From CBDCUQ01 sp965222835 (GTDB taxonomy: Bacteria; Pseudomonadota; Alphaproteobacteria; Rhizobiales; Hyphomicrobiaceae): a stretch of 64,000 nt of DNA. Location: NCBI GenBank assembly GCA_965222835.1, contig CBDCUQ010000001.1:186001-250000 (forward strand). Direction: 5' to 3'. Positions 10,792 through 19,110 of this stretch are shown one piece after another; positions within the stretch are counted from its first letter, which is position 1, and each line of letters opens with the position of its first letter. The translations under genes and the position numbers were made by a program. Under the pieces are notes generated by a model. That model had not been told where the DNA came from. It saw nothing but the letters and a program-made list of their open reading frames with translations, and did no database searches.

Positions 10792-10805
10792 GCGGATGGA
10801 CCCGC

Positions 10806-11864
10806 TTAGTGCGTCGTCGGTTTGAGCTGAAGCCGGCTTGAGGCGGGTTTCACAGCCGGTTTCGCCGGTACCCGCGCGGCAGGAGATGAGGCACGCTTTT
10901 GCCAAGGCAACTTCTCCGCCTTGGGCTCGGACGAGGCAACACGCGTCGACCAACGTGCCACCGCCGGCGCCGGCTTCGCAGCTTTCAACACCGCCGGCTT
11001 AAACTGGGGCGCCTTCGCAGCAGCAACCGCAACCGGCGCCGTAACAGCCGTCTTCGGCATAGCTTTCGGCTCGAGCTTTACGATCTTGCGGAGCAGCGCC
11101 GTGTTCGAAGACGCCATCGCCGGTGGCAAAACGGCAGATGCGATCTTCGTCGATTCCTCATACTTGCCTTGCAGGCTCAGAACCAACGCCAAGTTTTGCC
11201 GCACTTTGGGATTGACCTTGCCCTTCGCGGCTGTCGTGCGAAGAAGCCCTTCAGCGCGTTGCGCATCGCCGTTCATGGCGTGGGCAAGCGCCAGATTGTT
11301 CATCACCGAAGGCCGGCCCGACGAAAGCGTGTTGGCCCGCTCAAAGAACTTAATCGCGTCGGCATATTTTCCCTGCTTCGCCAACACCGTTCCACGCGCG
11401 GAGATAACCCGCCAGTCAGGCGATGTCGGATCGTCCGCAAGCCTGAGAAGCTTATCGGCAACCGTAACCTGATCGAGTTGCAGCGCGAGACGGCCGTATT
11501 CCGAGGCAAGTCTCCGGTCCGTGCTGTGGTAGAGCGCGGCCTGCTGCAGCACGCCCAAAGCCTGTCCCTTTTCGCCCAAGGCCTTGAGATTTTTTGCGTA
11601 AGACAGCGCTGCATCGAGATCCTGAGGCTTCTTCTGGTATTCCTTCCGCCAGTATTCGGTCGCCTTCAAGAGATCACTACGAGCATCAGCACCCTCAGGC
11701 GCCACTGCATGCGATTTGGCAGGCATATTCGAGGCAACAAGCTCCGGCATTGCATCGCCAAGGCTCGAGCAGCCCCCAGCCAGAAGACCGGCAAGGGCTA
11801 GGGAGACGAGACGAGCTATCCCCGTGTTGTGTGGTACCGTACGAAACGCTGTTGCGCCGGACAT
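10806..11864 (-). CDS. TPR lipoprotein, TadD-like
   Basis: A 352-residue protein with a lipoprotein signal (LLAGGC lipobox near residue 32), then tetratricopeptide repeats over about residues 80-240 (for example KYADAIKFFERANTLS and MNNLALAHAMNGDAQRAEGLL), and a Lys/Ala/Pro-rich low-complexity tail of about 90 residues. This resembles TadD, the outer-membrane-associated lipoprotein of the Flp pilus tight-adherence system, which helps secretin assembly. GGGAGAG precedes the ATG. No other tad gene is adjacent; a TadG-like gene lies 30 kb away. The long basic tail goes beyond a minimal TadD, so a general TPR scaffold is the alternative. Confidence 0.72.
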   Translation of the reverse strand: MSGATAFRTVPHNTGIARLVSLALAGLLAGGCSSLGDAMPELVASNMPAKSHAVAPEGADARSDLLKATEYWRKEYQKKPQDLDAALSYAKNLKALGEKGQALGVLQQAALYHSTDRRLASEYGRLALQLDQVTVADKLLRLADDPTSPDWRVISARGTVLAKQGKYADAIKFFERANTLSSGRPSVMNNLALAHAMNGDAQRAEGLLRTTAAKGKVNPKVRQNLALVLSLQGKYEESTKIASAVLPPAMASSNTALLRKIVKLEPKAMPKTAVTAPVAVAAAKAPQFKPAVLKAAKPAPAVARWSTRVASSEPKAEKLPWQKRASSPAARVPAKPAVKPASSRLQLKPTTH

Positions 11865-11970
11865 ATCGCTCTCCCGTGAACGGACAAATCGTGGCGCGAA
11901 TCACGCCGCTACCGTCAGTTTCTGGGACGGGCGTCAACAAAGGTTTAACCGGTGACGAGGCCGCTGGCCC

Positions 11971-12648
11971 CTAAGATGCGGCCCCGCACGTCTCGGCCTC
12001 GGCGGCGGCACCAGCCATCCACTCAGCCATCTCGGGAAGCGCAAATGTGGCCGCGATGTAATCGGCCGCCGTCCCATCATCGCCGTAAAGGCAAAGGTCC
12101 GGCACATAGGTTTTGAACCGTGACGCGACCGGAGCGTACATGGCGTCAGCCGCCGAAAACGAGCCGAATAGGAAGGGACCGCCAGCCCCATACTCACGCC
12201 GGCAGTGCTGCCAAACCGCGATAACCCGGCGAATATTGTGCCCCAACGCCTCCGTCTCCTCCGGCATCGGCCTGGTGGCCAGAATGTCCATCGGACAAAG
12301 CTCCCTCAACGCCTGGAATCCGGCGTGCATTTCCGCCGAAGCCGATCGGGCAACAGCCCGCGTCTCAGGATCAGCAGGCCAAATCTCAAGATCGGGGTAT
12401 CGGTCCACCAAATACTCGATAATGGCGAGACTATCCCAGACCAAAAGGTCACCATCGATCAACAGCGGAACTTTACCCGAGGGCGAGTGTGCGAGAATCT
12501 TTGCCTTGCTGTCGGCCTGGCGTAGGCGCACGCTCACTTCCTCGAACGGAATACCGAATCGCTTCATCACCAACCATGGCCTGAGGCTCCAGCTCGACCA
12601 AACCTTATTGCCAATGACGAGGCGCGTTGATGGCTTAGAAACCGGCAT
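11971..12648 (-). CDS. Glutathione S-transferase family protein
   Basis: A 225-residue cytoplasmic GST. The thioredoxin-fold N-terminus carries WSSWSLRPWL, with a candidate catalytic Ser, and the glutathione-binding segment SGKVPLLIDGDL...DSLAIIEYL; an all-helical C-terminal domain follows. The ATG at 12648 (MPVSKPSTRLVIGNK) is chosen because the longer frame to 12783 overlaps the divergent aminopeptidase gene and has no family features. Members conjugate or reduce electrophiles using glutathione; the substrate is unknown. It is a single gene, divergent from the next by about 90 bases. Confidence 0.88.
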   Translation of the reverse strand: MPVSKPSTRLVIGNKVWSSWSLRPWLVMKRFGIPFEEVSVRLRQADSKAKILAHSPSGKVPLLIDGDLLVWDSLAIIEYLVDRYPDLEIWPADPETRAVARSASAEMHAGFQALRELCPMDILATRPMPEETEALGHNIRRVIAVWQHCRREYGAGGPFLFGSFSAADAMYAPVASRFKTYVPDLCLYGDDGTAADYIAATFALPEMAEWMAGAAAEAETCGAAS

Positions 12649-12738
12649 ACTTTGGCGATCCCCCTGCAATTGTGCTACGTGCCGCTCCCGACGATAATAG
12701 AGGCAACGACAGGGCTCCACGGAACCTGCAAATCGAGC

Positions 12739-14187
12739 ATGAAAAACACCGAAACGACCGAGTCGACAACCGACGTTTCCCACATTTTTGCACCGGAGGG
12801 CTCAGAAGAAGCCCGCCTCCCCCTTTGGCTGGCAAGCGAAGCCCGGCCCATCAACCGGGCAGATGGTCTCAGCGCCGAACAGCTCAAATGGCTGGATGCG
12901 GCACAATTTTCTTCCGCCGCCAAGAAACTGGCCTTGATCCCGGGATCGGACGGCAGCTTAGCGGGTGCCGCATTCGGGCTGGGAAGCGGACATGACGGCG
13001 AACCGTGCGGTCCATCCGACCTTCTCATCGGTCAATTGCCCCAGTCCCTCCCTCCGGGTGATTACCTCTTTGAAAGTCCACCGGACAACCCGGAACTCGC
13101 CGCTACGGCCTGGGGCCTCGGGGCCTACCGATTTCGCCGTTACAAGACGGGCAACAGCGGCGCGCATCCCCGCCTTGTCATGCCAGCCGACGCCGATCGC
13201 GCGTCCGTCATCAACGCGGTCGAAGCCGTCTGGCTGGGCCGCGACCTCATCAATACGCCGGCGTCTGACATGGGGCCGGATGAAATCGAAAAGGCAGCCC
13301 GCACACTCGCCGGCCGCCACGATGCGAATGTGTCGGTGATCACTGGCAACGATCTTCTGAAGCAGAACTTCCCGATGATCCATGCCGTCGGTCGCGCCAG
13401 CGCCACACCCCCGCGCCTCATCGACATCACCTGGAAGAAATCCGGCGGACGGCCCGACGCCCCACGCATAACGCTGGTGGGGAAGGGCATCACCTTCGAC
13501 ACCGGCGGCCTCGACATCAAGCCAGCCTCAGCCATGAGGCATATGAAAAAGGACATGGGCGGCGCTGCGACAGCATTGACCCTCGGCCACTTGATCATGG
13601 GTCAAGCCCTCGATGTGCGCTTGCGCATCCTTATCGCCACCGCCGAAAATGCAATCTCGGGAAACGCATTCCGGCCGGGCGATATTCTGACGAGCCGGTC
13701 CAGGCAAACAGTGGAAATCGGCAATACCGACGCCGAAGGCCGCCTTGTGCTCGCCGACGCGCTCGACCTCGCAGACGAAGAGGCACCCGACACATTGCTG
13801 ACATTCGCCACCCTCACAGGCGCGGCGCGGGCCGCACTCGGGCCCGATCTTCCCGCCATGTTTTCCACCGACGACGGACTTGCCGTAAGTCTCGTCGAAG
13901 CCGGCGAACGAGTGGGCGATCCCATGTGGCGCATGCCATTTTGGGCGGGCTACAATCGCAACCTCATAAGTGAAGCGGCGGATATGAACAACATTTCGGA
14001 TAGCCCATTTGCCGGCGCCATCATTGCCGCACTGTTCCTGAAACGCTACGTCAAGAACGCTCGGCGTTTTGCCCATTTTGATCTATACGGTTGGCGCACG
14101 ACGACGCGACCGCTCGGCCCGAAGGGTGGCGAACCGCATACCGCTCGCGCGGTCTTCGAAACGCTGAAGCAGGAGGTGCTCTCTTGA
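12739..14187 (+). CDS. Leucyl aminopeptidase family protein (M17)
   Basis: A 482-residue cytoplasmic metallo-aminopeptidase. The M17 signature NTDAEGRL is present, as is the metal- and substrate-binding segment GKGITFDTGGLDIKP with the later HMKKDMGGAA. Two divalent metals in the C-terminal catalytic domain remove N-terminal residues from peptides. The ATG at 12739 is used; the frame is open to 12652, but that extension lies in the divergent promoter region. The gene overlaps the NlpC/P60 gene by 4 bases and heads a three-gene operon with argE. The grouping with a cell-wall hydrolase suggests peptide or muropeptide turnover, which is inference. Confidence 0.93.
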   Translation: MKNTETTESTTDVSHIFAPEGSEEARLPLWLASEARPINRADGLSAEQLKWLDAAQFSSAAKKLALIPGSDGSLAGAAFGLGSGHDGEPCGPSDLLIGQLPQSLPPGDYLFESPPDNPELAATAWGLGAYRFRRYKTGNSGAHPRLVMPADADRASVINAVEAVWLGRDLINTPASDMGPDEIEKAARTLAGRHDANVSVITGNDLLKQNFPMIHAVGRASATPPRLIDITWKKSGGRPDAPRITLVGKGITFDTGGLDIKPASAMRHMKKDMGGAATALTLGHLIMGQALDVRLRILIATAENAISGNAFRPGDILTSRSRQTVEIGNTDAEGRLVLADALDLADEEAPDTLLTFATLTGAARAALGPDLPAMFSTDDGLAVSLVEAGERVGDPMWRMPFWAGYNRNLISEAADMNNISDSPFAGAIIAALFLKRYVKNARRFAHFDLYGWRTTTRPLGPKGGEPHTARAVFETLKQEVLS

Positions 14188-15080
14188 GCGCGAGCGACAC
14201 CAAGGCAGAGACCCGGCTGGATCCGCGCCGCAATCCGTTCCGCCCGGACCTGGCCGCCAAACACCTCAAAGGCCAAGTCACAGCAGACAAATTTGTCGAA
14301 GGCACCCGGCGCCAAGTCCTGCGCGCCGCCGCGCCCTTAAGACGGACCCCGATCGGCAACGCGGGTCTCGATACCGAGGTCCTGTTCGGCGAAACCGTTC
14401 TGGTATTCGAGGAATCCGAAGGATGGGCTTGGATTCAGAGCGAAGCCGACAGCTACACTGGATACATACCGGCCGACGCTGTCACCGATCGGATTATCGA
14501 GCCGACACATCGTGTGCGCGCATCGGGAACATTCATCTACCCAAAGCCCGACATCAAAACCCCACCTCTCCTGCATCTTAGTCTCAACGCGCGCGTTGCC
14601 GTCGCTGAGAACGGTGAAACCTTCAGCGCGCTTGCCACCGGCGGGTTTGTCGTCACCCGGCACCTGATCGAGCAAGAGCGCTACGCCAGGGATTTTGTAA
14701 CGGTGGCGGAGGGATTCATTGGCGTCCCGTATTTGTGGGGCGGCAAGACACGCATCGGCCTCGACTGTTCAGCCCTCGTCCAACTCTCTCTCTATGCGGC
14801 GGGCATCAACGCACCAAGAGACACCGATATGCAGCAGGATGAAGTCGGCGAGAGCGTGCTTATACCCGAGTCTCTCGAAGGCCTGGAACGCGGCGATCTC
14901 ATATTCTGGAAAGGCCACGTCGGCATAATGTCGGACAGCGTGCTCATGGTTCACGCCAACGCCCATCATATGTCGGTCGCCGTGGAGACGCTGCCGGAAG
15001 CTGCCAGCCGCATCGCAAAATCCGGTACGGACATTCTCGCAATCAAACGATTGCCTAAGCTGAGCAGCCGGCCCTCATGA
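14184..15080 (+). CDS. NlpC/P60 (C40) cysteine peptidase with SH3-like domains
   Basis: A 298-residue putative peptidoglycan endopeptidase. SH3-like segments (about residues 45-160) precede the NlpC/P60 catalytic domain: the Cys of GLDCSALV (near residue 195) and the His of GHVGIMSD (near residue 245), with a third polar residue in the following VHANAHH. Enzymes of this type cut the D-Glu to diamino acid bond in stem peptides. The start is a TTG at 14184 that overlaps the upstream stop and sits behind a strong AGGAGG; no ATG matches the conserved N-terminus. No signal peptide is visible, so it may act on recycled muropeptides in the cytoplasm. It overlaps argE by 4 bases. Confidence 0.9.
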   Translation: MSASDTKAETRLDPRRNPFRPDLAAKHLKGQVTADKFVEGTRRQVLRAAAPLRRTPIGNAGLDTEVLFGETVLVFEESEGWAWIQSEADSYTGYIPADAVTDRIIEPTHRVRASGTFIYPKPDIKTPPLLHLSLNARVAVAENGETFSALATGGFVVTRHLIEQERYARDFVTVAEGFIGVPYLWGGKTRIGLDCSALVQLSLYAAGINAPRDTDMQQDEVGESVLIPESLEGLERGDLIFWKGHVGIMSDSVLMVHANAHHMSVAVETLPEAASRIAKSGTDILAIKRLPKLSSRPS

Positions 15081-16249
15081 ACACCCCCACGCAAGATCCC
15101 GTCTCCTCAGCATCCGCGTTGCTCGCCCGTCTCGTCTCCTTCGACACGACGAGCCACAAGAGCAACATGGCCATTGTCCAATTTGTCGAATCCTGCCTCG
15201 CCGGACACGGTATCACGAGCCAACTCGTCCCAACTGAGGATGGCGAAAAAGCCGGGTTATTTGCCACAATCGGCCCGGAAGGCGTTCCCGGCGTGGGATT
15301 GTCGGGACACACCGACGTCGTGCCCATCGAAGGGCAAACCTGGAAGAGCGATCCGTTCACGGTGACCGAGCGCAACGGCCGACTGTATGGGCGCGGCACA
15401 GCGGACATGAAAGGCTTCCTCGCCTGCGTCCTCGCCGCCGTCCCGGACATCAAGCGGCGCAAACTCAAGGTTCCCATACACATTGTCTTTTCTTACGACG
15501 AGGAGACCGGTTGCCTTGGCGTCCGGCCCATGATCGACGAAATGGGAGACCGTCTCATACGTCCCCGCATGGTCATTGTCGGAGAGCCGACGTCGATGCG
15601 CGTCGTCGACGCCCACAAAGGACCCGTCAGATGGCAGATCGAGGTGAAGGGCCGCGCCGCACACTCGAGCATGGCCCATCTCGGCGTCAATGCGATCACC
15701 TATGCCAGCCGGCTCATCGCGGAACTCGACGCGATCGAACAAGAACTGAAAGCGCGGCCACCAAACCCCCGTTTTGAGCCCCCGTACCCAACTGTCCAGG
15801 TCACCATGATCGATGGAGGCACAGCTACAAACATCGTGCCCATATCGACCACATTCGACTGCGAAGTGCGCACCCTTCCGGGCTTCGACCCAAATGAGAT
15901 CGAACAAAGGCTCCGCGCCGTAGCTGAGACCAAGTGCCTGCCCGAAATGCAAGCCATCGCACCCGAAGCCGCCGTCACGATCGAACAAACCAATGCCGTG
16001 CCGCCATTTGGCGCCGACCCCAATTCGGAGGTCGTGGCAATGGCGCTGAAGCTGACCGATCAGAACGAAACTTTCGCCGTATCTTACGCCACCGAAGCCG
16101 GCCTGTTTCAGAATGCCGGAGCACCGTCCGTTGTCATCGGACCGGGCGATATTGCTCAGGCCCACACCGCCAACGAGTGGATCGCCAAAGACGAGCTCGG
16201 CAAATGCATGAGCTTCCTGACGCGCCTCGCCGACTGGGCAGAAGCGTAG
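15077..16249 (+). CDS. argE: Acetylornithine deacetylase
   Basis: A 390-residue M20-family metallohydrolase that removes the acetyl group from N-acetylornithine in arginine biosynthesis. Metal-binding segments GHTDVVP (near residue 77) and RGTADMKG, the catalytic Glu of SYDEETGC and the VGEPTSM loop are all visible, along with the C-terminal VVIGPGDIAQAHTANEW. Length fits ArgE. It is the last gene of the operon with the M17 and NlpC/P60 genes (ATGA overlap at its start). Related DapE or carboxypeptidase activities cannot be fully excluded, but the motif spacing is that of ArgE. Confidence 0.92.
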   Translation: MNTPTQDPVSSASALLARLVSFDTTSHKSNMAIVQFVESCLAGHGITSQLVPTEDGEKAGLFATIGPEGVPGVGLSGHTDVVPIEGQTWKSDPFTVTERNGRLYGRGTADMKGFLACVLAAVPDIKRRKLKVPIHIVFSYDEETGCLGVRPMIDEMGDRLIRPRMVIVGEPTSMRVVDAHKGPVRWQIEVKGRAAHSSMAHLGVNAITYASRLIAELDAIEQELKARPPNPRFEPPYPTVQVTMIDGGTATNIVPISTTFDCEVRTLPGFDPNEIEQRLRAVAETKCLPEMQAIAPEAAVTIEQTNAVPPFGADPNSEVVAMALKLTDQNETFAVSYATEAGLFQNAGAPSVVIGPGDIAQAHTANEWIAKDELGKCMSFLTRLADWAEA

Positions 16250-16301
16250 GTCAGTCTCCGATCGTCGGTAGAAGAGAAGACCGGCGCTTCAGCTTAGACC
16301 C

Positions 16302-16336
16302 AAAAAAACATCACCCCCGCCGAAGCAGGGGTGATG
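16302..16336 (-). terminator. Rho-independent terminator of the DUF2147 gene
   Basis: On the minus strand, a 9-bp stem (CATCACCCC / GGGGTGATG) with a short loop is followed by seven T residues. It lies 39 bases past the stop of the minus-strand DUF2147 gene and also separates it from the convergent argE operon. Confidence 0.85.
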
Positions 16337-16374
16337 CCGCTCTCGAACAGACCACCAAAGTTTGGTCGCTCAAC

Positions 16375-17211
16375 TCAATCCGGGCAATCCAGCGTGATCG
16401 TGACAAAGGGCACGTTCAACCGGCATTTGCCGTTGCCGACTTCCTTGAAGCCATACTTGCCCATCAGGCCATCCAGATCGCCAAGATCTGGTCCATCGCT
16501 GCCAGCCTCGTCATCGTAGGGCTCTGCGTCGGCAACCTTCGGCTCTTTCACCGGCTCGTCGACAACCTCCGGAGCTGTATCCGTCTTCTCTGTTGTCTTT
16601 GTTGTCTTCGCAGCAACATCCTTATCGGACGTCTTGGGGTCATCTGAGCCCGCGGCCGTCGCCTTTACAGGCTTCTTAGCGCGCCGGGGCACCGGAACTG
16701 GCTCGGGCGCCGGCTTAACTTTGGCAACGGAAGGCTTCTTGGCCGGCTTGGCGTCACCGGTTGACGTCTCGGGCTCAGCCTTCGCCTCAATCGGTTCATC
16801 GCCACAGCGCGCAAGATCGGCGGGCGCTGGCGTCCAGATCATGGTCTTGGAAAAGAGCTTAGTTCCGGCATAGCCCTTCACACGAAGATTGCCATTTGAA
16901 AGCGGCTTCAGCTCGACGTCATACCGGCGCTTACGCTCGGGGCTATAGATCCATCCGTCATCCCACAGGTTTGATCTAACCTGCCGTGCATTGCCGATAA
17001 TCTGCTTGCCGCAGCCCTTGGCGTCGGTCGTATCCTTGGTCCAGACGACATGGCCACAAAGCTTGTCGCCGCAGTCTGCGATCTCGATTGCGCCCCGGCC
17101 CGTGTCATTGATCCAGACACCGCGCGGATCGGACGCCGCCGATGCTGCCGTCGCACTGAGCGTGGTACCTGCTAGAAGCGTCGCTCCAACAATTCCAACC
17201 CTGAAACGCAT
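16375..17211 (-). CDS. Secreted DUF2147 protein with charged C-terminal tail
   Basis: A 278-residue protein with a signal peptide (cleavage expected after ASA near residue 25). It is followed by a DUF2147 domain (about residues 28-140) seen as GVWINDTGRGAIEI, CGDKLCGHVVW, and YSPERKRRYDVELKP...LRVKGYAG. The rest is a Lys/Pro/Ala and then acidic low-complexity tail, ending in a short Cys-containing segment (NGKCRLNVPFVTITLDC). DUF2147 proteins are beta-barrel periplasmic proteins of unknown function. GAGGAG precedes the ATG. The gene is monocistronic with its own terminator. The long tail is unusual for the family. Confidence 0.85.
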   Translation of the reverse strand: MRFRVGIVGATLLAGTTLSATAASAASDPRGVWINDTGRGAIEIADCGDKLCGHVVWTKDTTDAKGCGKQIIGNARQVRSNLWDDGWIYSPERKRRYDVELKPLSNGNLRVKGYAGTKLFSKTMIWTPAPADLARCGDEPIEAKAEPETSTGDAKPAKKPSVAKVKPAPEPVPVPRRAKKPVKATAAGSDDPKTSDKDVAAKTTKTTEKTDTAPEVVDEPVKEPKVADAEPYDDEAGSDGPDLGDLDGLMGKYGFKEVGNGKCRLNVPFVTITLDCPD

Positions 17212-17385
17212 AGCGGTCTCCTCGGTTTGCCGGCCAACTCATGGCGCCGGAGGCGCCTCCGGCCAAAGCCAGACGCCTGATCCCTAATTTCATCCGGACC
17301 CAATGTTACCCAAAACGGCTTCTCAAGCTGTTCCGTGAGGAACATGCATCTCTCGCGGCAAATATATGGCGCAGTTTATCACAAC

Positions 17386-17423
17386 AGAAGGCCGGTTACC
17401 TTCCCCAAGGTAACCGGCCTTCT
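17386..17423 (-). terminator. Strong hairpin downstream of gcrA
   Basis: A perfect 17-bp stem with a CCCC (plus-strand) loop, containing GGCCGGTTACC and its complement, lies about 50 bases past the gcrA stop. On the minus strand the hairpin is followed by CTGTTGTGAT, which is only moderately T-rich. It is most likely the gcrA transcription terminator, but it could also act as an mRNA-stabilising stem. Confidence 0.65.
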
Positions 17424-17474
17424 CCCCCGACAAGCCACAAACAACGGAAAAACGTTGCCGCGGCTGAAGTTATC

Positions 17475-18026
17475 CTAAGCGTCCGACGTCTCCTTATCGG
17501 CAGCAGGGGCTGCGACAGCAGGTACCTTCGGCTCAACAACCTCCGGAGCACGGCGCTTGACCTGCGGCGGCTGGAAGGCCCGTCGCGCGTGAAATTCGCA
17601 ATAAGGAAGGCCGTTGACCTTGGATTTCCCGCAAAAGTGGAAATCAGGCAGCTGGGGATCCCCAATCGGCCAACGACAGCTGGATTCGACCAGTGTTTGG
17701 ATAGACTTCCGCTCGGCCACGGGGATGACAAGCTCCTCCACGGCAGGCGTGAAGGGTTCCGCGTCCGGATGGTAAAGGGCGCGAACAGCGGGGTTTCCTA
17801 TGGTCGCATACCGCGACTTGGCCATGCGCTTCGCAGCCGCACGCGGACGCGGTCGGTGGCTTTTCATGCGCGACGTCGTCGCCCGCCCAGAAAGGCCAAG
17901 CCGATGCACTTTGCCGATGACGGCATTACGCGTAACGCCCCCCAATCGGCCAGCGATCTGACTTGCGCTAAGTCCTTCGGCCCAAAGCTTCTTCAGAAGC
18001 TCCACGCGTTCGTCATTCCAGGGCAT
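17475..18026 (-). CDS. gcrA: GcrA cell-cycle regulator
   Basis: A 183-residue alphaproteobacterial transcription factor that works with sigma-70 and reads GANTC methylation to time the cell cycle. The N-terminal DNA-binding domain (about residues 1-45) is highly typical: MPWNDERVELLKKLW, GLSASQIAGRLGG and TRNAVIGKVHRLGLSGR. The C-terminal sigma-interacting region contains CRWPIGDP and FCGKSKV..LPYCEFHARRAF. The final residues are a Pro/Ala-rich tail. GANTC sites occur upstream, as expected for CcrM-dependent control. It is a single gene followed by a strong hairpin. Confidence 0.95.
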   Translation of the reverse strand: MPWNDERVELLKKLWAEGLSASQIAGRLGGVTRNAVIGKVHRLGLSGRATTSRMKSHRPRPRAAAKRMAKSRYATIGNPAVRALYHPDAEPFTPAVEELVIPVAERKSIQTLVESSCRWPIGDPQLPDFHFCGKSKVNGLPYCEFHARRAFQPPQVKRRAPEVVEPKVPAVAAPAADKETSDA

Positions 18027-18729
18027 CCCGGTTGCTCCTCAAACAAAAAATTGCCCTCAGGAGCAGCGGCGCAGACAGAGTCGCGCATGCGCTCCAGCAC
18101 GATCGGGCAAAGAGCAAGGGTCCCTGGGCACACGCGGATTAAGGCCGCGCACGCAAACCAGCTGGGCCCCGGACTTTACCCGGAACTGAAACTCGACGGA
18201 TTGACGCTGAACTGAGCGACGCGCACTGATGGCGGGTGCGAACGAACTGAGACCCGCGACGCGCGTCCGGAACGGAACCGACTAAAAAAATCGCGATACA
18301 CCGCGACATCTCGTATCCGGACACAGCAACCCTACAACAACTAGTTTTTCGTCTACAAGCCGGACGCGCGCGATCGCAGGGTCTTGTCAAAGGACACGTG
18401 GCAAGGGTGCCACAACACGATTCGCGAAGCCCCATTTCGCGGGCGTCACATCGTGTTGTCCCCGCAATTCACCCGTTGGGAAAGACATGAAAATGTCGAA
18501 CTCCCGGGGCGAGCGACGTGTCGAAAAACGGCCAAAGCATGGCCAGGCCGGCATGGCCTGTTTCCCATGGAACAGTCTGACAAATCGCAATTCATGCTAG
18601 TCAACGCATTCAGAGGCCAAGAAAATTGCATCGACCGCCCAAGGTTCAAGGCGAGTAGGTGTTGTGCGAGACGCCCCGGGCCGCCATTATCGGCCCGAAC
18701 AGCTCCGCCGTCATGTCCAGGTGAATAGG
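18027..18729. other. Long intergenic region with gcrA promoter
   Basis: About 700 bases between gcrA (minus) and the 2TM gene (plus). It holds the divergent promoters. Two GANTC sites are visible (18078-18082 and 18419-18423). Open frames crossing it show no family features or good ribosome sites. Its length would allow an unannotated small RNA or a 5' leader, but I see no hairpin with a T-tract that would support one. Confidence 0.4.
18078..18082. promoter_or_regulatory. GANTC (CcrM) site in the gcrA promoter region
   Basis: GAGTC lies 52 bases upstream of the gcrA start codon, and a second site (GATTC) lies at 18419-18423. Methylated GANTC sites in promoters are known to control GcrA-dependent genes in Alphaproteobacteria. 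Position makes this one plausible; five-base sites also occur by chance. Confidence 0.35.
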
Positions 18730-19005
18730 ATGATCGACAAAATCCATGATGCGCGCGTCAAGAAGGAATACGAAGCCATCAAAGGCTTTTACGTTCACTT
18801 CCTCGTCTACGTCGGCGTCTGCCTTCTCCTCGTCCTTATCGACGTGTTTTTCGGCGAACCGATGTGGTCGCACTGGGTGGTGCTCGGATGGGGCATCGGC
18901 ATCGCCTTCCATGCCTACGCAGCCTTCATCAAGACACCGCAAGTCATGGCCGCGTGGGAAGCCGAGCAAATGGCGCGCTACGCAAAGAAGAAGGCGCAAT
19001 CGTAG
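18730..19005 (+). CDS. 2TM domain membrane protein
   Basis: A 91-residue protein with two membrane helices (YVHFLVYVGVCLLLVLIDVFF and WVVLGWGIGIAFHAYAAF) between short basic ends, matching the small 2TM domain that elsewhere sits N-terminal to histidine kinases or stands alone. The ATG at 18730 is chosen because AGGTGAATAGG supplies a ribosome site 8 bases upstream; the frame is open further upstream. Function is unknown. It stands alone between gcrA and the RND operon. Confidence 0.75.
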   Translation: MIDKIHDARVKKEYEAIKGFYVHFLVYVGVCLLLVLIDVFFGEPMWSHWVVLGWGIGIAFHAYAAFIKTPQVMAAWEAEQMARYAKKKAQS

Positions 19006-19110
19006 GCCGGACCTACATGGTCCCCGGTCTCAGCCTGACGCAATCCGTTCCGGTCCCGCCCCGAGCCCAGTAAAACAAACGCAACCCTTGTGACGGGGCG
19101 GAGCAACGGT

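Noticed and set aside
10899..11801. A 300-residue plus-strand frame opposite the TPR lipoprotein
   Set aside because: It is an Arg-rich antisense product of a Lys/Ala/Pro-rich gene; the lipobox and TPR repeats on the other strand are convincing.
15257..16165. A 302-residue minus-strand frame opposite argE
   Set aside because: argE motifs are clear on the plus strand; the antisense frame has Cys/His/Gly-rich random-like sequence and no family features.
17241..18215. A 324-residue plus-strand frame across gcrA
   Set aside because: It is the shadow of gcrA and of the hairpin region, with no recognisable domain.
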